A DNA stretch of 64,000 nucleotides, from NCBI RefSeq assembly GCF_019083995.1, contig NZ_JAHRCU010000004.1:1-64000 (forward strand), read 5' to 3'. Both the position numbers and the translations under genes were made by a program. Shown here piece after piece: positions 7,783 through 16,765 of the stretch; the first letter of the stretch is position 1, and each line of letters opens with the position of its first letter. This DNA comes from Roseococcus sp. SDR. Lineage in GTDB: Bacteria > Pseudomonadota > Alphaproteobacteria > Acetobacterales > Acetobacteraceae. The notes beneath the pieces are model-generated. The model was not told where the DNA came from and made no database searches. It saw only the letters and a list, made by a program, of their open reading frames with translations.

Positions 7783-8217
7783 ATGATCACCCGCTCCGAA
7801 TGGATGGCCGTCCTGGCCCGCGCGCCCGCTGACGAGATGGCTGCCCTGCTCGCCCCCCTCCCGCCGCTTCCGGTGCATCGCGTGATCCGCGGCCCCGAAA
7901 TCGGCCTCACGATGCTGCGCGGCAGGGCCGGCGGTGATGGCGCGGCCTTCAACCTGGGCGAGGCGACGCTCACGCGCTGCTCGGTCTCGCTCGAGGGTGG
8001 AACACTCGGCCATTGCTGGCGACTGGGCCGCGACAGGCGCGCGGCGGAGACGGCCGCGCTGCTCGATGCCTGCCTGCAGCAGCCAGACTGGCAGGAGCTT
8101 CTCATCGAAGCCGTGATCGAGCCGCTGCGGGAGCGCCAGCGCGAGGCCGCCCTGCTCACCGCGCGGCGCGCCGCCGCCACCGAAGTGCGCTTCGCAACCC
8201 TGGCGACGATGCGATGA
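7783..8217 (+). CDS. phnG: Phosphonate C-P lyase subunit PhnG
   Basis: A 144-residue protein with the PhnG pattern, starting with RSEWMAVLARA and containing LTMLRGRAGG, FNLGEATLTRC and the RRAAATEVRF end. PhnG is a core subunit of the PhnGHIJ complex, which with PhnI helps transfer ribosyl triphosphate from ATP to the phosphonate. It is first in a run of eight genes joined by 1-4 bp overlaps. The ATG is preceded directly by the TGTCTAGACA palindrome and lacks a ribosome site, so translation may be leaderless. Length matches the family. Confidence 0.95.
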   Translation: MITRSEWMAVLARAPADEMAALLAPLPPLPVHRVIRGPEIGLTMLRGRAGGDGAAFNLGEATLTRCSVSLEGGTLGHCWRLGRDRRAAETAALLDACLQQPDWQELLIEAVIEPLRERQREAALLTARRAAATEVRFATLATMR

Positions 8218-8783
8218 AGCCAGGCTTCTCCGACCCCGTCTTCGGCGCCCAGTCCGGCTTTGCCGCGCTGATGAACGCCATGGCGCGCCCCGGCCGCATC
8301 CAGGATTGCAACGCGCTCCACGAACCGCCCCCCGGCCTGGACCCCGCCGCCGCCGCCGCGCTGTTGACGCTGGCCGATGCCGAGACGCCGCTTTGGACCG
8401 ACGCCGAGGGCGAGGCGCGCGACTGGATCGCCTTCCACACCGGCGCGCCGCTGGTAGAGGACGTGGCACGCGCCCAATTCTTGCTGGCCACCCGCGCCAT
8501 GCCGGCGCTGGCGAGCGTCGACCTCGGCACCGACGAGACGCCGCAGGACAGTGCCACGCTGATCGTGCAGGTCGCGACGCTGGATGATGCCTCCGGCTGG
8601 CGCCTGACCGGCCCTGGCATCCAGCACGAGCATCGACTGACCGTGACCGGCCTGCCGGCAGATTTCGCGGTGCAATGGGCCAGGAACCGCACGCATTTCC
8701 CACGAGGCGTGGATGTGGTCCTCTGCGCCGGGACGCGTCTCGCAGGCCTTCCCCGCACCACCCGCATCACGGAGGACCGCTGA
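8214..8783 (+). CDS. phnH: Phosphonate C-P lyase subunit PhnH
   Basis: A 189-residue PhnH, a structural subunit of the C-P lyase core complex, related in fold to PLP-dependent transferases but lacking PLP chemistry. Typical features are GFSDPVFGAQSGFAALMNAMARPG at the N-terminus and a C-terminal HFPRGVDVVLCAG. The ATG at 8214 overlaps the phnG stop by 4 bp (ATGA), implying translational coupling. Family length is about 190 residues. It belongs to the phnGHIJKLM operon. Confidence 0.95.
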   Translation: MKPGFSDPVFGAQSGFAALMNAMARPGRIQDCNALHEPPPGLDPAAAAALLTLADAETPLWTDAEGEARDWIAFHTGAPLVEDVARAQFLLATRAMPALASVDLGTDETPQDSATLIVQVATLDDASGWRLTGPGIQHEHRLTVTGLPADFAVQWARNRTHFPRGVDVVLCAGTRLAGLPRTTRITEDR

Positions 8784-9850
8784 TGTACGTCGCGGTGAAG
8801 GGCGGCGAGGCCGCGATCGAGGCGGCGCATGCCTGGCTGGCCGAACGCCGGCGCGGCGACGCGGCGCTGCCCGCGCTCAGCCCGGAGCAGATCGAGCAGC
8901 AGCTGGGCCTGGCGGTGGACCGCGTGATGGCGGAGGGCAGCTGCTACGACCGCGGCCTCGCGGCACTCGCCATCCAGCAGGCGCGGGGTGACCTGATCGA
9001 GGCCGCCTTCCTGCTGCGCGCCTATCGCAACACCCTCTCGCGCTTCGCGGCTTGCGAGCCGGTGGATACGGGTGCGATGCGCGTGCAGCGCCGGATCAGC
9101 GCCACCTACAAGGACCTGCCCGGCGGTCAGGTGCTGGGCCCCACCTTCGACTACACCCACCGCCTGCTGGATTTCGCGCTCGCCGCCGAGGGCATCGCCG
9201 CCCCGCAGGAGGCGGAGGCGAGCGAAGCGCCCATGCCGCGCGTGACGGAGCTCCTGGCGCGCGAGGGCCTGATGGCGCGCGATGCGCCGGATGACGGCGC
9301 GCCGCCGCCTGACCTGACCCGCGAACCCCTGCCCTTCCCCACGCCCCGCGCGCTCCGCCTGCAATCGCTCGCGCGCGGCGATGAGGGCTTCCTGCTCGGC
9401 ATGGGCTATTCCACGCAGCGTGGCTACGGCAACGCGCATCCCTTCGTGGCGGAGCTGCGCATGGGCGAGGTGGAGGTGATCCTCGCTCCTCCCGAGCTTG
9501 GCTTCGCCGTCTCGATCGGCGACGTCACCGTCACCGAATGCCAGATGGTGAACCAGTTCGCCGGCAGCGCGACCACGCCGCCGCAATTCACCCGCGGCTA
9601 TGGCCTCACCATGGGCCATGGCGAGCGCAAGGCCATGGCCATGGCGCTGGTGGACCGTGCGCTGATGGCGCCCGATCTCGGCGAGGACGCCACCGCCCCC
9701 GCCCAACAGGCGGAGTTCGTGCTGCTCCACGCCGACAATGTGGAAGCGACCGGCTTCGTCGAGCATCTGAAACTGCCGCATCACGTGGATTTCCAGAGCG
9801 AGCTCGAGAAGATCCGCAGCATCCGCGCCCGCTGGGAGGAGAAGGCATGA
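8783..9850 (+). CDS. phnI: Phosphonate C-P lyase subunit PhnI
   Basis: A 355-residue PhnI. In E. coli PhnI is a nucleosidase which, with PhnG, PhnH and PhnL, exchanges the adenine of ATP for the phosphonate to give ribosyl-phosphonate triphosphate. Family features are MYVAVKGGEAAI at the start, GMGYSTQRGYGNAHPFV in the middle and GYGLTMGHGERKAMAMALVDR toward the end. GGAGG stands 6-8 bases before the ATG, and the phnH stop and phnI start share one base (TGATG). It is in the middle of the core operon. Confidence 0.96.
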   Translation: MYVAVKGGEAAIEAAHAWLAERRRGDAALPALSPEQIEQQLGLAVDRVMAEGSCYDRGLAALAIQQARGDLIEAAFLLRAYRNTLSRFAACEPVDTGAMRVQRRISATYKDLPGGQVLGPTFDYTHRLLDFALAAEGIAAPQEAEASEAPMPRVTELLAREGLMARDAPDDGAPPPDLTREPLPFPTPRALRLQSLARGDEGFLLGMGYSTQRGYGNAHPFVAELRMGEVEVILAPPELGFAVSIGDVTVTECQMVNQFAGSATTPPQFTRGYGLTMGHGERKAMAMALVDRALMAPDLGEDATAPAQQAEFVLLHADNVEATGFVEHLKLPHHVDFQSELEKIRSIRARWEEKA

Positions 9851-10704
9851 ACGCGATGCCGCCGCGGAACACGCCTGGCTCCGCCTATAACTTCGCCTAT
9901 CTGGACGAGGCGACCAAGCGGATGATCCGCCGCGCCATCCTCAAGGCGCTGGCCATCCCCGGCCATCAGATTCCCTTCGGCGCGCGCGAGATGCCGCTGC
10001 CCTATGGCTGGGGCACGGGCGGCATCCAGGTGACGGCCGCCATCCTCGGGCCACGCGATGTGCTCAAGGTGATCGACCAGGGCGCGGATGACACGACCAA
10101 CGCCGTCTCCATCCGCGCCTTTTTCGCCAAGGTGGCCGGCATCGCCACAACCACCCGCACGGCGGAGGCGACCATCATCCAGACGCGCCACCGCATCCCC
10201 GAGCGCCCGCTGACCGAGGGCCAGGTCATGGTCTTCCAGGTGCCGATGCCCGAGCCGCTTTTCCGGCTCGAGCCGCGCCTCGCCGAAACCCGCCGCCTGC
10301 ACGCGCTGGGCGATTACAGCCTGGCCCAGGTGAAGCTCTATGAGGACATCGCGAAGCAGGGCGAGGCCGGCACCAGCTACAACCACCCGGTCATGGTGGC
10401 CGGCCGCTACCTCATGTCGCCCTCGCCCATTCCGGGCTTCGACAATCCGAAGCTGCACAACTCGCCCGCCATCATGCTCTTCGGCGCGGGGCGCGAGAAG
10501 AAGATCTACGCCGTGCCGCCCTACACCGCCGTCGAGAGCCTGGATTTCGACGACCATCCCTTCCGGCCGATGCGGGCACCCCACGCCTGTTCGGCCTGCG
10601 GCAGCACGACCAGCTACCTCGATGAGATCGTCGCGGACGACCAGGGCGGGCGGATCTATGTCTGCTCCGACACGGATCATTGCCGCGAGAACCAGACGCC
10701 ATGA
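9847..10704 (+). CDS. phnJ: C-P lyase PhnJ (radical SAM)
   Basis: A 285-residue PhnJ, the radical SAM enzyme that cleaves the carbon-phosphorus bond of 5-phosphoribosyl 1-phosphonate to give the cyclic phosphate and an alkane. The cysteine pattern of E. coli PhnJ (241, 244, 266, 272) is exactly preserved as Cys248, Cys251, Cys273 and Cys279, ending CSDTDHC. Gly39 in IPGHQIPFG corresponds to the radical-bearing Gly32. It overlaps phnI by 4 bp. All key residues are intact, so the pathway should be functional. Confidence 0.97.
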   Translation: MNAMPPRNTPGSAYNFAYLDEATKRMIRRAILKALAIPGHQIPFGAREMPLPYGWGTGGIQVTAAILGPRDVLKVIDQGADDTTNAVSIRAFFAKVAGIATTTRTAEATIIQTRHRIPERPLTEGQVMVFQVPMPEPLFRLEPRLAETRRLHALGDYSLAQVKLYEDIAKQGEAGTSYNHPVMVAGRYLMSPSPIPGFDNPKLHNSPAIMLFGAGREKKIYAVPPYTAVESLDFDDHPFRPMRAPHACSACGSTTSYLDEIVADDQGGRIYVCSDTDHCRENQTP

Positions 10705-11474
10705 GCGCGCCCCTGCTGGAAGCGAGCGGCCTGGACCTGCGCTTCGGCGCGGTGCGCGCGCTGGATGGCGTGAGCCTTGACATCCATCCGGGCGAGGTCG
10801 TCGCCATCGTGGGCGAAAGCGGCTCGGGCAAGTCCACCCTGCTGCGGGTGCTGGCCGGCATGATGGCGCCGCAGGCGGGGCACGTGCTCTACCGCGGCGC
10901 CGATGGCGCGGAACACCAGATCGGAGCGCTGAGCGAGGCCGCGAAGCGCCGCCTGATGCGCAGCGAATGGGGCTTCGTGCACCAGAATGCCCGGGATGGC
11001 CTTCGCATGGGCATCTCCGCCGGCGGCAATATCGGCGAGCGGCTGATGGCCGCCGGCGGGCGCAACTACGCCGCCATCCGCGGCGCGGCCGCCGACTGGA
11101 TGGCACGCGTGGAGATGGACCCGGCGCGCATCGACGAGGCGCCGCGCAACTTCTCGGGCGGCATGCAGCAGCGCCTGCAGATCGCCCGCTGCCTGGTGAC
11201 CGAGCCGCGCCTCGTCTTCATGGATGAGCCGACGGGTGGCTTGGACGTCAGCGTCCAGGCGCGCCTCCTGGACCTGATCCGTGGCCTCGTTGCCGAACTT
11301 GGCCTGGCTGTCTTCTTCGTGACGCATGACATCGCGGCCGCGCGCCTCCTGGCGCATCGCATCATCGTGATGCGGCAGGGACGCATCGTGGAGGAAGGGC
11401 TGGCTGATCGCGTGCTGGATGACCCGCGCCACGCATACACCCAACTCCTCGTCGCCTCGGTGCTTTCGGCATGA
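10701..11474 (+). CDS. phnK: ABC-type ATPase PhnK of the C-P lyase complex
   Basis: A 257-residue ABC ATPase domain protein with Walker [10 protein letters not shown] (residues 38-46), the signature [14 protein letters not shown], and Walker [13 protein letters not shown] followed by the VTHD switch. Its position between phnJ and phnL and its [18 protein letters not shown] segment identify PhnK, which docks on PhnJ in the core complex rather than driving transport. It overlaps phnJ by 4 bp. Confidence 0.94.
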   Translation: MSAPLLEASGLDLRFGAVRALDGVSLDIHPGEVVAIVGESGSGKSTLLRVLAGMMAPQAGHVLYRGADGAEHQIGALSEAAKRRLMRSEWGFVHQNARDGLRMGISAGGNIGERLMAAGGRNYAAIRGAAADWMARVEMDPARIDEAPRNFSGGMQQRLQIARCLVTEPRLVFMDEPTGGLDVSVQARLLDLIRGLVAELGLAVFFVTHDIAAARLLAHRIIVMRQGRIVEEGLADRVLDDPRHAYTQLLVASVLSA

Positions 11475-12169
11475 GGCCCGCGATCCGGATCGAGGCGCTG
11501 GCCAAGGGCTTCACCCTGCATTTGCAGGGCGGCGTCGGCTTCCAGGTGCTGAAGGGTGAGGCACTGACCGTGATGCCCGGTGAATGCGTGGCGCTGACCG
11601 GCCCCTCGGGCGCGGGCAAATCCACCCTGATGCGCTGCCTCCAGGGCAATTACGGGAGCGATGCCGGGCATATCTGGCTCGCCCATCGCGGCGCTGAGGT
11701 GGACCTCGCCGCCGCCAATGCGCGCCTCGTGCGCGAGATCCGGCGCGAGACGCTGGGCTATGTCTCGCAATTCCTGCGCGTCATCCCCCGCGTCTCCGCC
11801 CGCGACGTGGTGGCCGAGCCGCTGCTGGCGCAAGGCACGCCCCGCGCCGAGGCCGAGGCCCGCGCCACCGCCCTTCTCACCCGCCTCAACCTGCCGCCTC
11901 GCCTGCACGGCCTGCCGCCCGCGACCTTTTCGGGCGGCGAGCAGCAGCGCGTGAACCTGGCCCGCGGCTTCGCGCCGCACTACCCGATCCTGCTGCTGGA
12001 CGAACCCACCGCGAGCCTGGATGCAGCCAACCGCGAGGTGGTGATCGCCCTGATCGCCGAGGCCAAGGCGCGCGGCGCCGCACTCGTGGGAATCTTCCAT
12101 GACATCGAGGTGCGCGACCGGGTGGCGGATCGCCTGCATGACATCCTTCCGCTAGAAGACGCCGCATGA
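11471..12169 (+). CDS. phnL: ABC-type ATPase PhnL of the C-P lyase complex
   Basis: A 232-residue ABC ATPase with Walker [10 protein letters not shown], the signature [14 protein letters not shown] and Walker [13 protein letters not shown]. PhnL is needed with PhnGHI for forming the ribosyl-phosphonate triphosphate. The N-terminal [14 protein letters not shown] and the [12 protein letters not shown] segment are typical of PhnL. It overlaps phnK and the following phnM by 4 bp each. Confidence 0.94.
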   Translation: MRPAIRIEALAKGFTLHLQGGVGFQVLKGEALTVMPGECVALTGPSGAGKSTLMRCLQGNYGSDAGHIWLAHRGAEVDLAAANARLVREIRRETLGYVSQFLRVIPRVSARDVVAEPLLAQGTPRAEAEARATALLTRLNLPPRLHGLPPATFSGGEQQRVNLARGFAPHYPILLLDEPTASLDAANREVVIALIAEAKARGAALVGIFHDIEVRDRVADRLHDILPLEDAA

Positions 12170-13302
12170 CCGCAGAGACCGTCCTGACCAATGCCCGCCT
12201 CGTCCTGCCCGAGGCGGAGATGGAGGGCACGCTCGTCCTGCGCTCCGGCCGCATCGCCGAGATCCAGCCGGGCCGGGCGCATCACGCGGGCGCCCTGGAT
12301 TGCGACGGCGACATCCTGATCCCCGGCGTGGTGGATGTGCATACCGACAATCTGGAGCGCCAGGTGCAGCCGCGCGCCAATGCCCGCTGGCCCTCCCTCT
12401 CCGCCTTCCTCGCGCATGACGCGCAATGCGCGGCGGCCGGCGTGACCACCGTGCTGGATGCGCTATGCCTGGGCGATCTCGGCTTTGACCAGGGCCGCGA
12501 CCAGACTTTCCATGACGGCGTCCGGGACCTGACCGCCCTGCACGATCAGCCCTTCATGAAGGCCGAGCACCTGCTGCACCTGCGCTGCGAATTGCCGGCG
12601 CGCGACATGCCCGGCCTGCTCGATGGCGTGGCCGAGCATCCGCTTGTCGCGATGGTCAGCCTGATGGACCACTCGCCCGGCGTCGGCCAGTATCGGGACC
12701 TTGCCCGCTATCGTGCCATGCGCATCAAGCAGACCCGCATGACCGATGCCGAGGTCGAGGTCCGCATCCTCAAGCTCCAGGCCCAGCGCGCCGAACTGCG
12801 CGAGCGCCAGCGCCGCCTCGTCATCGACCGATTCGCCGGGCGCGACATCCCGCTCGCCAGCCATGACGACGAGGACGCGGGCGAGGTGCGCCGCAACGCG
12901 GAGGACGGCATCCGCGTGAGCGAATTCCCGGTGACGATGGAGGCGGCGGTCGAAGCCGCGCGCATCGGCGTCGGCGTCATCGCGGGTTCGCCCAACATCG
13001 TCCGCGGCGGCAGCCATTCGGGCAATGTCGCCGCGATGGATCTGGTGCGCGCGGGTGCGGTGCATGTGCTGGCCAGCGACTACGTGCCGCCCGCGTTGAT
13101 CGAGGCCGCCTTTCTGATCGCGCCGGAGATCGGCCTACCGGCCGCCATCGCCACCGTCACCAGCGCGCCGGCCGCCATGTGCCGGCTGCATGATCGCGGC
13201 CGGCTGGAACCCGGGCTGCGCGCGGATCTGGTGCGTGTGACGCAGCACGGCGCCATGCCCGTCGTGCGGCAGGTCTGGCGCGGCGGAGAGAGAGTGATCT
13301 GA
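12166..13302 (+). CDS. phnM: Ribosyl-phosphonate triphosphate diphosphatase PhnM
   Basis: A 378-residue canonical PhnM of the amidohydrolase superfamily, which removes pyrophosphate from alpha-D-ribose 1-methylphosphonate 5-triphosphate to supply the PhnJ substrate. Metal and substrate motifs match E. coli PhnM closely: [11 protein letters not shown] (HTDN at 59-62), [40 protein letters not shown] and [10 protein letters not shown]. It overlaps phnL by 4 bp. A second, divergent copy lies at 5834-6961. Confidence 0.96.
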   Translation: MTAETVLTNARLVLPEAEMEGTLVLRSGRIAEIQPGRAHHAGALDCDGDILIPGVVDVHTDNLERQVQPRANARWPSLSAFLAHDAQCAAAGVTTVLDALCLGDLGFDQGRDQTFHDGVRDLTALHDQPFMKAEHLLHLRCELPARDMPGLLDGVAEHPLVAMVSLMDHSPGVGQYRDLARYRAMRIKQTRMTDAEVEVRILKLQAQRAELRERQRRLVIDRFAGRDIPLASHDDEDAGEVRRNAEDGIRVSEFPVTMEAAVEAARIGVGVIAGSPNIVRGGSHSGNVAAMDLVRAGAVHVLASDYVPPALIEAAFLIAPEIGLPAAIATVTSAPAAMCRLHDRGRLEPGLRADLVRVTQHGAMPVVRQVWRGGERVI

Positions 13303-13976
13303 TGCGGGTGGCGGTCTACTGGGCGCCTGAGCTGGATGATCCGTTGCATGCAGCCGGCAGCGCGTGGCTCGGCCGTGATGCGGAAACCGCCGCGCGCGTC
13401 CCGCAGCCCGCCATTCCCGGCCTCGCCGACATCACGTCGGACCCGCGCGGCTACGGCCTGCACGCGACGTTGAAGCCGCCCTTCCGGCTCGCCACCAGCT
13501 ACCAGGCTTTTCTGGCAGATGCCCTGCGCTGGGCGGCCGGAATCGCCCCGTTCCAGCTCCCGCCCCTCTCCGTGCAGGACCTCAAGGGCTTCCTGGCTCT
13601 GCGCGAGATCACCCCCTGCCCGGCCTTGCACGCACTGGCCGATTCTGCGGTCGCGTCGCTCGATCAGCACCGTGCGCCGCCCTCGGAAGAGGAACTGGCC
13701 CGGCGCCGTAAGGCCAAGCTGACGCCCGCGCATGAGGCCCTGCTGGCCCGCTGGGGCTACCCCTATGTCATGGAGGAGTGGCAGTTCCACGTGACGCTCA
13801 CGCACCGCCTGCCGCCTGAGGAGGCAGCGCGCATCCGGCCGCTGGCCGAGGCGCATTTCGCGGGGCTCGTGGAGCAGCCCCGCGAGGTCGGGACGGTCTG
13901 CATCTTCACACAGGCCGCCCCGGGTCAACCCTTCCTGATCGCCGAACGGCTGGCGCTCAGCGCGCGGGCGGCGTAG
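13302..13976 (+). CDS. DUF1045 2H-phosphoesterase-like phosphonate protein
   Basis: A 224-residue DUF1045 protein, a family commonly found in phn operons. It has the two HxT motifs of 2H phosphoesterases: His54-Ala-Thr56 in YGLHATLKPPF and His163-Val-Thr165 in FHVTLTHRL. This fold hydrolyses cyclic phosphodiesters, so action on the 5-phosphoribosyl 1,2-cyclic phosphate made by PhnJ is plausible, especially since no phnP is present. It shares one base with the phnM stop and is the last gene of the operon. Its 3' end overlaps the convergent EF-hand gene by 20 bp. Confidence 0.88.
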   Translation: MRVAVYWAPELDDPLHAAGSAWLGRDAETAARVPQPAIPGLADITSDPRGYGLHATLKPPFRLATSYQAFLADALRWAAGIAPFQLPPLSVQDLKGFLALREITPCPALHALADSAVASLDQHRAPPSEEELARRRKAKLTPAHEALLARWGYPYVMEEWQFHVTLTHRLPPEEAARIRPLAEAHFAGLVEQPREVGTVCIFTQAAPGQPFLIAERLALSARAA

Positions 13977-14514
13977 GCGGAGCGTCGGGCCCGCCGGGAC
14001 GCGGGCCGCGATGCTGATGTGGGCCGCGCTGCGGAACCTCGTCGCGACTGACGGCGTTGTCGCCATTCGCGTCCAGGGCGCGGAAGCGCGCCTCCACCAT
14101 CGGGCGGATCTCCACCAGGGTCACCTGGCCGTTCCGGTCGGCATCGAGGCCCCGGAACATCATGCCGCGCATCTGCTCCATCCGCTGCGCATATTCGGGG
14201 CGCGGGCCGGGCGCATCACCCTGGCGCATGCGCAGCGCCGCGAATTCCTCGAGGCTCAGGCCGCCACTGCGGTCCGCATCGGCCGCGTTGAAGCGCGTTG
14301 TCACGAAGACCCACGCCTCATCCCAGACGACGCGCCCATCGCGATTGACGTCGATCAGTTCGAACATGCGGATGCTCCCCTCACCACGGGAGCCGCGATC
14401 CGGCCGTGCATCCGCCGCCGGCGGGGCAGCGGGCGCGGCGGTGGGCTGCGCCAGGGCGATGCCGCCGCTCAGAAGGGCCAGGCCAAGTCCAAGAGTCGCT
14501 GCGGTTTTCATCAT
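13957..14514 (-). CDS. Secreted EF-hand calcium-binding protein
   Basis: A 185-residue protein with an N-terminal signal peptide (MMKTAATLGLGLALLSGGIALAQ). Four EF-hand loops follow: DVNRDGRVVWDE, DADRSGGLSLEE, DADRNGQVTLVE and DANGDNAVSRDE. The tail is rich in His, Pro and Gly. The ATG at 14514 directly precedes the signal peptide; an upstream start would add a charged 24-residue leader with no function. It probably binds calcium in the periplasm; the partner is unknown. It converges on and overlaps the phn operon end by 20 bp. Confidence 0.85.
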   Translation of the reverse strand: MMKTAATLGLGLALLSGGIALAQPTAAPAAPPAADARPDRGSRGEGSIRMFELIDVNRDGRVVWDEAWVFVTTRFNAADADRSGGLSLEEFAALRMRQGDAPGPRPEYAQRMEQMRGMMFRGLDADRNGQVTLVEIRPMVEARFRALDANGDNAVSRDEVPQRGPHQHRGPRPGGPDAPPTPPAR

Positions 14515-14665
14515 CTTCTCCGGTTTCAGGAGGCGGCGTGACTGTCGCTCCGTTGAGAGGAAGATGCGCCCTGTTTGTAACAGCCGCATGCCGAAGACGC
14601 CGTGCGCAGGTGAGGAAATGTGTCGCCCCCCGCACCGGCCCCGGGGGCCTCCGGGGGTGAGGACA

Positions 14666-14737
14666 TGCCGGGTGTCGGGATTGAACCGACGACCTACCGC
14701 TTACAAGGCGGTTGCTCTACCGCTGAGCTAACCCGGC
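14666..14737 (-). tRNA. tRNA-Thr (UGU anticodon)
   Basis: The minus strand folds as a standard cloverleaf: acceptor GCCGGGT / ACCCGGC with discriminator A, D-arm GCTC-GAGC, anticodon stem ACCGC/GCGGT around loop CTTGTAA, and a T-arm with TTCAATC. The anticodon TGT reads threonine ACA codons. CCA is not encoded. It lies between the EF-hand gene and the methyltransferase gene. Confidence 0.97.
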
Positions 14738-14803
14738 CCATTGGCGTATCTAGGACAGGCGCCGGCCGCTTGCCAGCCGGCGCTTCGCAGGCTTGATGGG
14801 GGG

Positions 14804-15571
14804 ATGCGCCAGAACCGACACCGCCCCCGCCCCCAGGACGCCAGCCCGGCGCGTGATGAGGGCGTCGTGTGGCTGTACGGGCTGCATGCCGTCTCGGCCG
14901 CCCTGGCCAATCCGGCCCGTCGCCTGAGGCGCCTGCTGGTGACGCGCGGTGCCGAGCAGGAGCTCGCCGAGCGCTTCTCTCCGCCCTGGCGCATCGCGCC
15001 CGAACTGGTCGAGCGCAACCGGCTGGATGCTTTATTGCCGCCGGATGCGATCCACCAAGGCGCCGCCCTGATGGTGGAACCCCTGGCTTCGCCCAACATG
15101 GAGCGGCTGCTGGAGGGGACGACCGGCCCCGTGCTGGTGCTCGACCAAGTGACCGATCCACGCAATGTCGGCGCCATTCTGCGCTCCGCCGCGGCCTTCG
15201 GCGCCGCCGCCCTGGTGGTCCAGGAGCGCCACGCCCCGCCGGAGACCGGCGCTCTGGCGCGCGCCGCCTCCGGCGCGCTGGAGGTGGTGCCCATCCTCCG
15301 TGAGGTGAACCTCTCCCGCGCGCTTGAGCAGTTGAAGAAGGCCGGGCTCTGGGTTGTGGGCCTGGAGGCCGGCGGCCCCGTGACCCTGGCGCAGTCGGGA
15401 CTGACCGGCCGGCGCGTGGCGCTCGTGCTCGGCGCCGAGGGCGAGGGCCTGAGACGTCTCACGCGCGAGACCTGCGATGAGTTGGTGCGCCTTCCGATTC
15501 AGGCCAGCATGGAAAGCCTGAACGTATCGGCCGCCGCCGCGGTCGCGCTGTATGAACTCGCCCGGGAGTGA
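14804..15571 (+). CDS. rlmB: SpoU-family rRNA 2'-O-methyltransferase (RlmB-like)
   Basis: A 255-residue SPOUT enzyme of the TrmH/RlmB group, which methylates a ribose 2'-OH on 23S rRNA (G2251 for RlmB). The N-terminal substrate-binding domain begins VVWLYGLHAVSAAL. The SAM-binding trefoil knot carries VLDQVTDPRNVGAILRSAAAFGA, LVLGAEGEGLRRL and SLNVSAAAAVALYE, the three SpoU motifs. The ATG at 14804 follows a G-rich site; an upstream frame extension would run into the tRNA. It stands just upstream of the hydratase gene. Confidence 0.9.
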   Translation: MRQNRHRPRPQDASPARDEGVVWLYGLHAVSAALANPARRLRRLLVTRGAEQELAERFSPPWRIAPELVERNRLDALLPPDAIHQGAALMVEPLASPNMERLLEGTTGPVLVLDQVTDPRNVGAILRSAAAFGAAALVVQERHAPPETGALARAASGALEVVPILREVNLSRALEQLKKAGLWVVGLEAGGPVTLAQSGLTGRRVALVLGAEGEGLRRLTRETCDELVRLPIQASMESLNVSAAAAVALYELARE

Positions 15572-15575
15572 ACTG

Positions 15576-16340
15576 ATGAGCCAAGCCGCCGACATGATTC
15601 TCGAAGCCTGGAAGGCCAAGCGCGTCCTTGCGCCGCTGGGAGGCGCCGCGCCACGTGACGTGGCCGAGGGCTATCGCGTCCAGCGCGAGGTGGCCGAGGC
15701 CCAGGGCGCCATCCCGCCTGCCGGCTTCAAGATCGGTGCCACGACGAAGCAGATGCAGAGCTATCTCGGCCTCGCCCACCCGGCCGCCGGCTTCGTCCCG
15801 GCCACGAGCCTCAACGCCGATGGCTTCACCGCGCCCTTCGCGGAGTTCATCGCGGTCGGCGTGGAGTGCGAGGTGGGGGTGCGCCTGGGCCGCGACCTGG
15901 CCTTCGGCCCGACCACGAGGGCCGAGGCCGAGGCGGCGGTGGCCGAGGTCTTCCCCGCCATCGAGATCGTCGAGAAGCGCTATGGCGACTTGGCGGCGCT
16001 CGGCACGCCGACCCTCATCGCGGACCAGGTCTTCCATGCCTCCGGCGTGCTGGGCCGCCCGGTGGCGGATTGGCGGAAGCTCGACCTTGGCGCGATGCGG
16101 GGAGAGCTCTTCGTGGATGGCGCCTCGAAGGGCGCGGGCCATGGCCAGGATTTGCTGGGCCACCCGATGGAGGCGCTGGCCTGGCTCGCGGGCTCGGGCG
16201 CGGCCGAGGTCTTCGGCGGGCTGAAGGCAGGCCAGGTCGTCTGGCTCGGCTCCGTCACGCCGCCCATCTGGCTGGAGGGCCCCTGCGCCGTGCGGGTTGC
16301 CTTCGACGGGCTGGGCGAGGTCCAGCTTCGCTTCACCTGA
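15576..16340 (+). CDS. 2-keto-4-pentenoate hydratase/fumarylacetoacetase-family protein
   Basis: A 254-residue member of the FAH/MhpD family. Features include GFKIGATTKQMQ, the acidic metal-site stretch VECEVGVRLGRDL, FPAIEIVEKRY and WLGSVTPPIWLEGP near the end. Length matches 2-hydroxypenta-2,4-dienoate hydratases of meta-cleavage pathways and related decarboxylases. The ATG at 15576 has GGAG about 8 bases upstream, just inside the end of the methyltransferase gene. No other meta-cleavage genes are adjacent, so the substrate is uncertain. Confidence 0.85.
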   Translation: MSQAADMILEAWKAKRVLAPLGGAAPRDVAEGYRVQREVAEAQGAIPPAGFKIGATTKQMQSYLGLAHPAAGFVPATSLNADGFTAPFAEFIAVGVECEVGVRLGRDLAFGPTTRAEAEAAVAEVFPAIEIVEKRYGDLAALGTPTLIADQVFHASGVLGRPVADWRKLDLGAMRGELFVDGASKGAGHGQDLLGHPMEALAWLAGSGAAEVFGGLKAGQVVWLGSVTPPIWLEGPCAVRVAFDGLGEVQLRFT

Positions 16341-16416
16341 GCCGCAAGGCTCTGTTAACGCCCATCCATGTAGAAGGCCTGGAACGAAACCCACCGCCAG
16401 AAGGGCGGGCAAGCGG

Positions 16417-16659
16417 ATGATTTCCCTCATGCCCCCGCCCGCCGATTGGAAGGACATGCCGGACGAGCTGCAGCTCGTTCTGGCGCGCGAGGCCTTGCGC
16501 CGCGCTGCGGAAACGCTGGCCGAACATGCGGAGCTTCTCGCCCTCGAAATGGAGGATGGTGCCCTGCGCGATCGCGGCGGGCCGGACGCGCTCCGCCTCT
16601 TCGCATCGGTCGTTCGCGCCACCAGCCTCGATTCGCTCGGTCCGGTGGGCCACGCCTGA
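16417..16659 (+). CDS. Small hypothetical protein
   Basis: An 80-residue acidic, helix-rich protein without signal peptide or cysteines, containing WKDMPDELQLVLAREALRRAAETLAEHAELLALEMEDG. The regular heptad-like spacing of Leu and Ala suggests a helical hairpin or coiled coil. A second in-frame ATG is at 16429. No strong ribosome site is seen. It is followed by a strong hairpin at 16708. No function is recognised. Confidence 0.5.
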   Translation: MISLMPPPADWKDMPDELQLVLAREALRRAAETLAEHAELLALEMEDGALRDRGGPDALRLFASVVRATSLDSLGPVGHA

Positions 16660-16707
16660 AGACGCCCGCTGACAGCGCCATCCCGGGGCGCTATGTGGAG
16701 AAGAGAT

Positions 16708-16737
16708 GACAGGCCGTGGCGCGTGCCACGGCCTGTC
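16708..16737 (+). terminator. Perfect 13-bp hairpin upstream of phnD
   Basis: GACAGGCCGTGGC (16708-16720) pairs perfectly with GCCACGGCCTGTC (16725-16737) across a GCGT loop. It ends 28 bases before the phnD ATG. No T-run follows on either strand. It could end the upstream transcript or act as a cis element in the phnD leader. Confidence 0.5.
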
Positions 16738-16765
16738 GCGTCACTAACCGGGGAAACGAAACGTC

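Noticed and set aside
7702-8703. Upstream in-frame extension of phnF through the phnG/phnH region on the minus strand
   Set aside because: The extension is antisense to phnG and phnH and adds ~330 low-complexity residues. The GntR domain begins normally near 7701.
16725-16755. CTGTCGCGTCAC before phnD as a Pho box
   Set aside because: It matches only one loose half of the Pho box consensus and no second half-site is at the right spacing.
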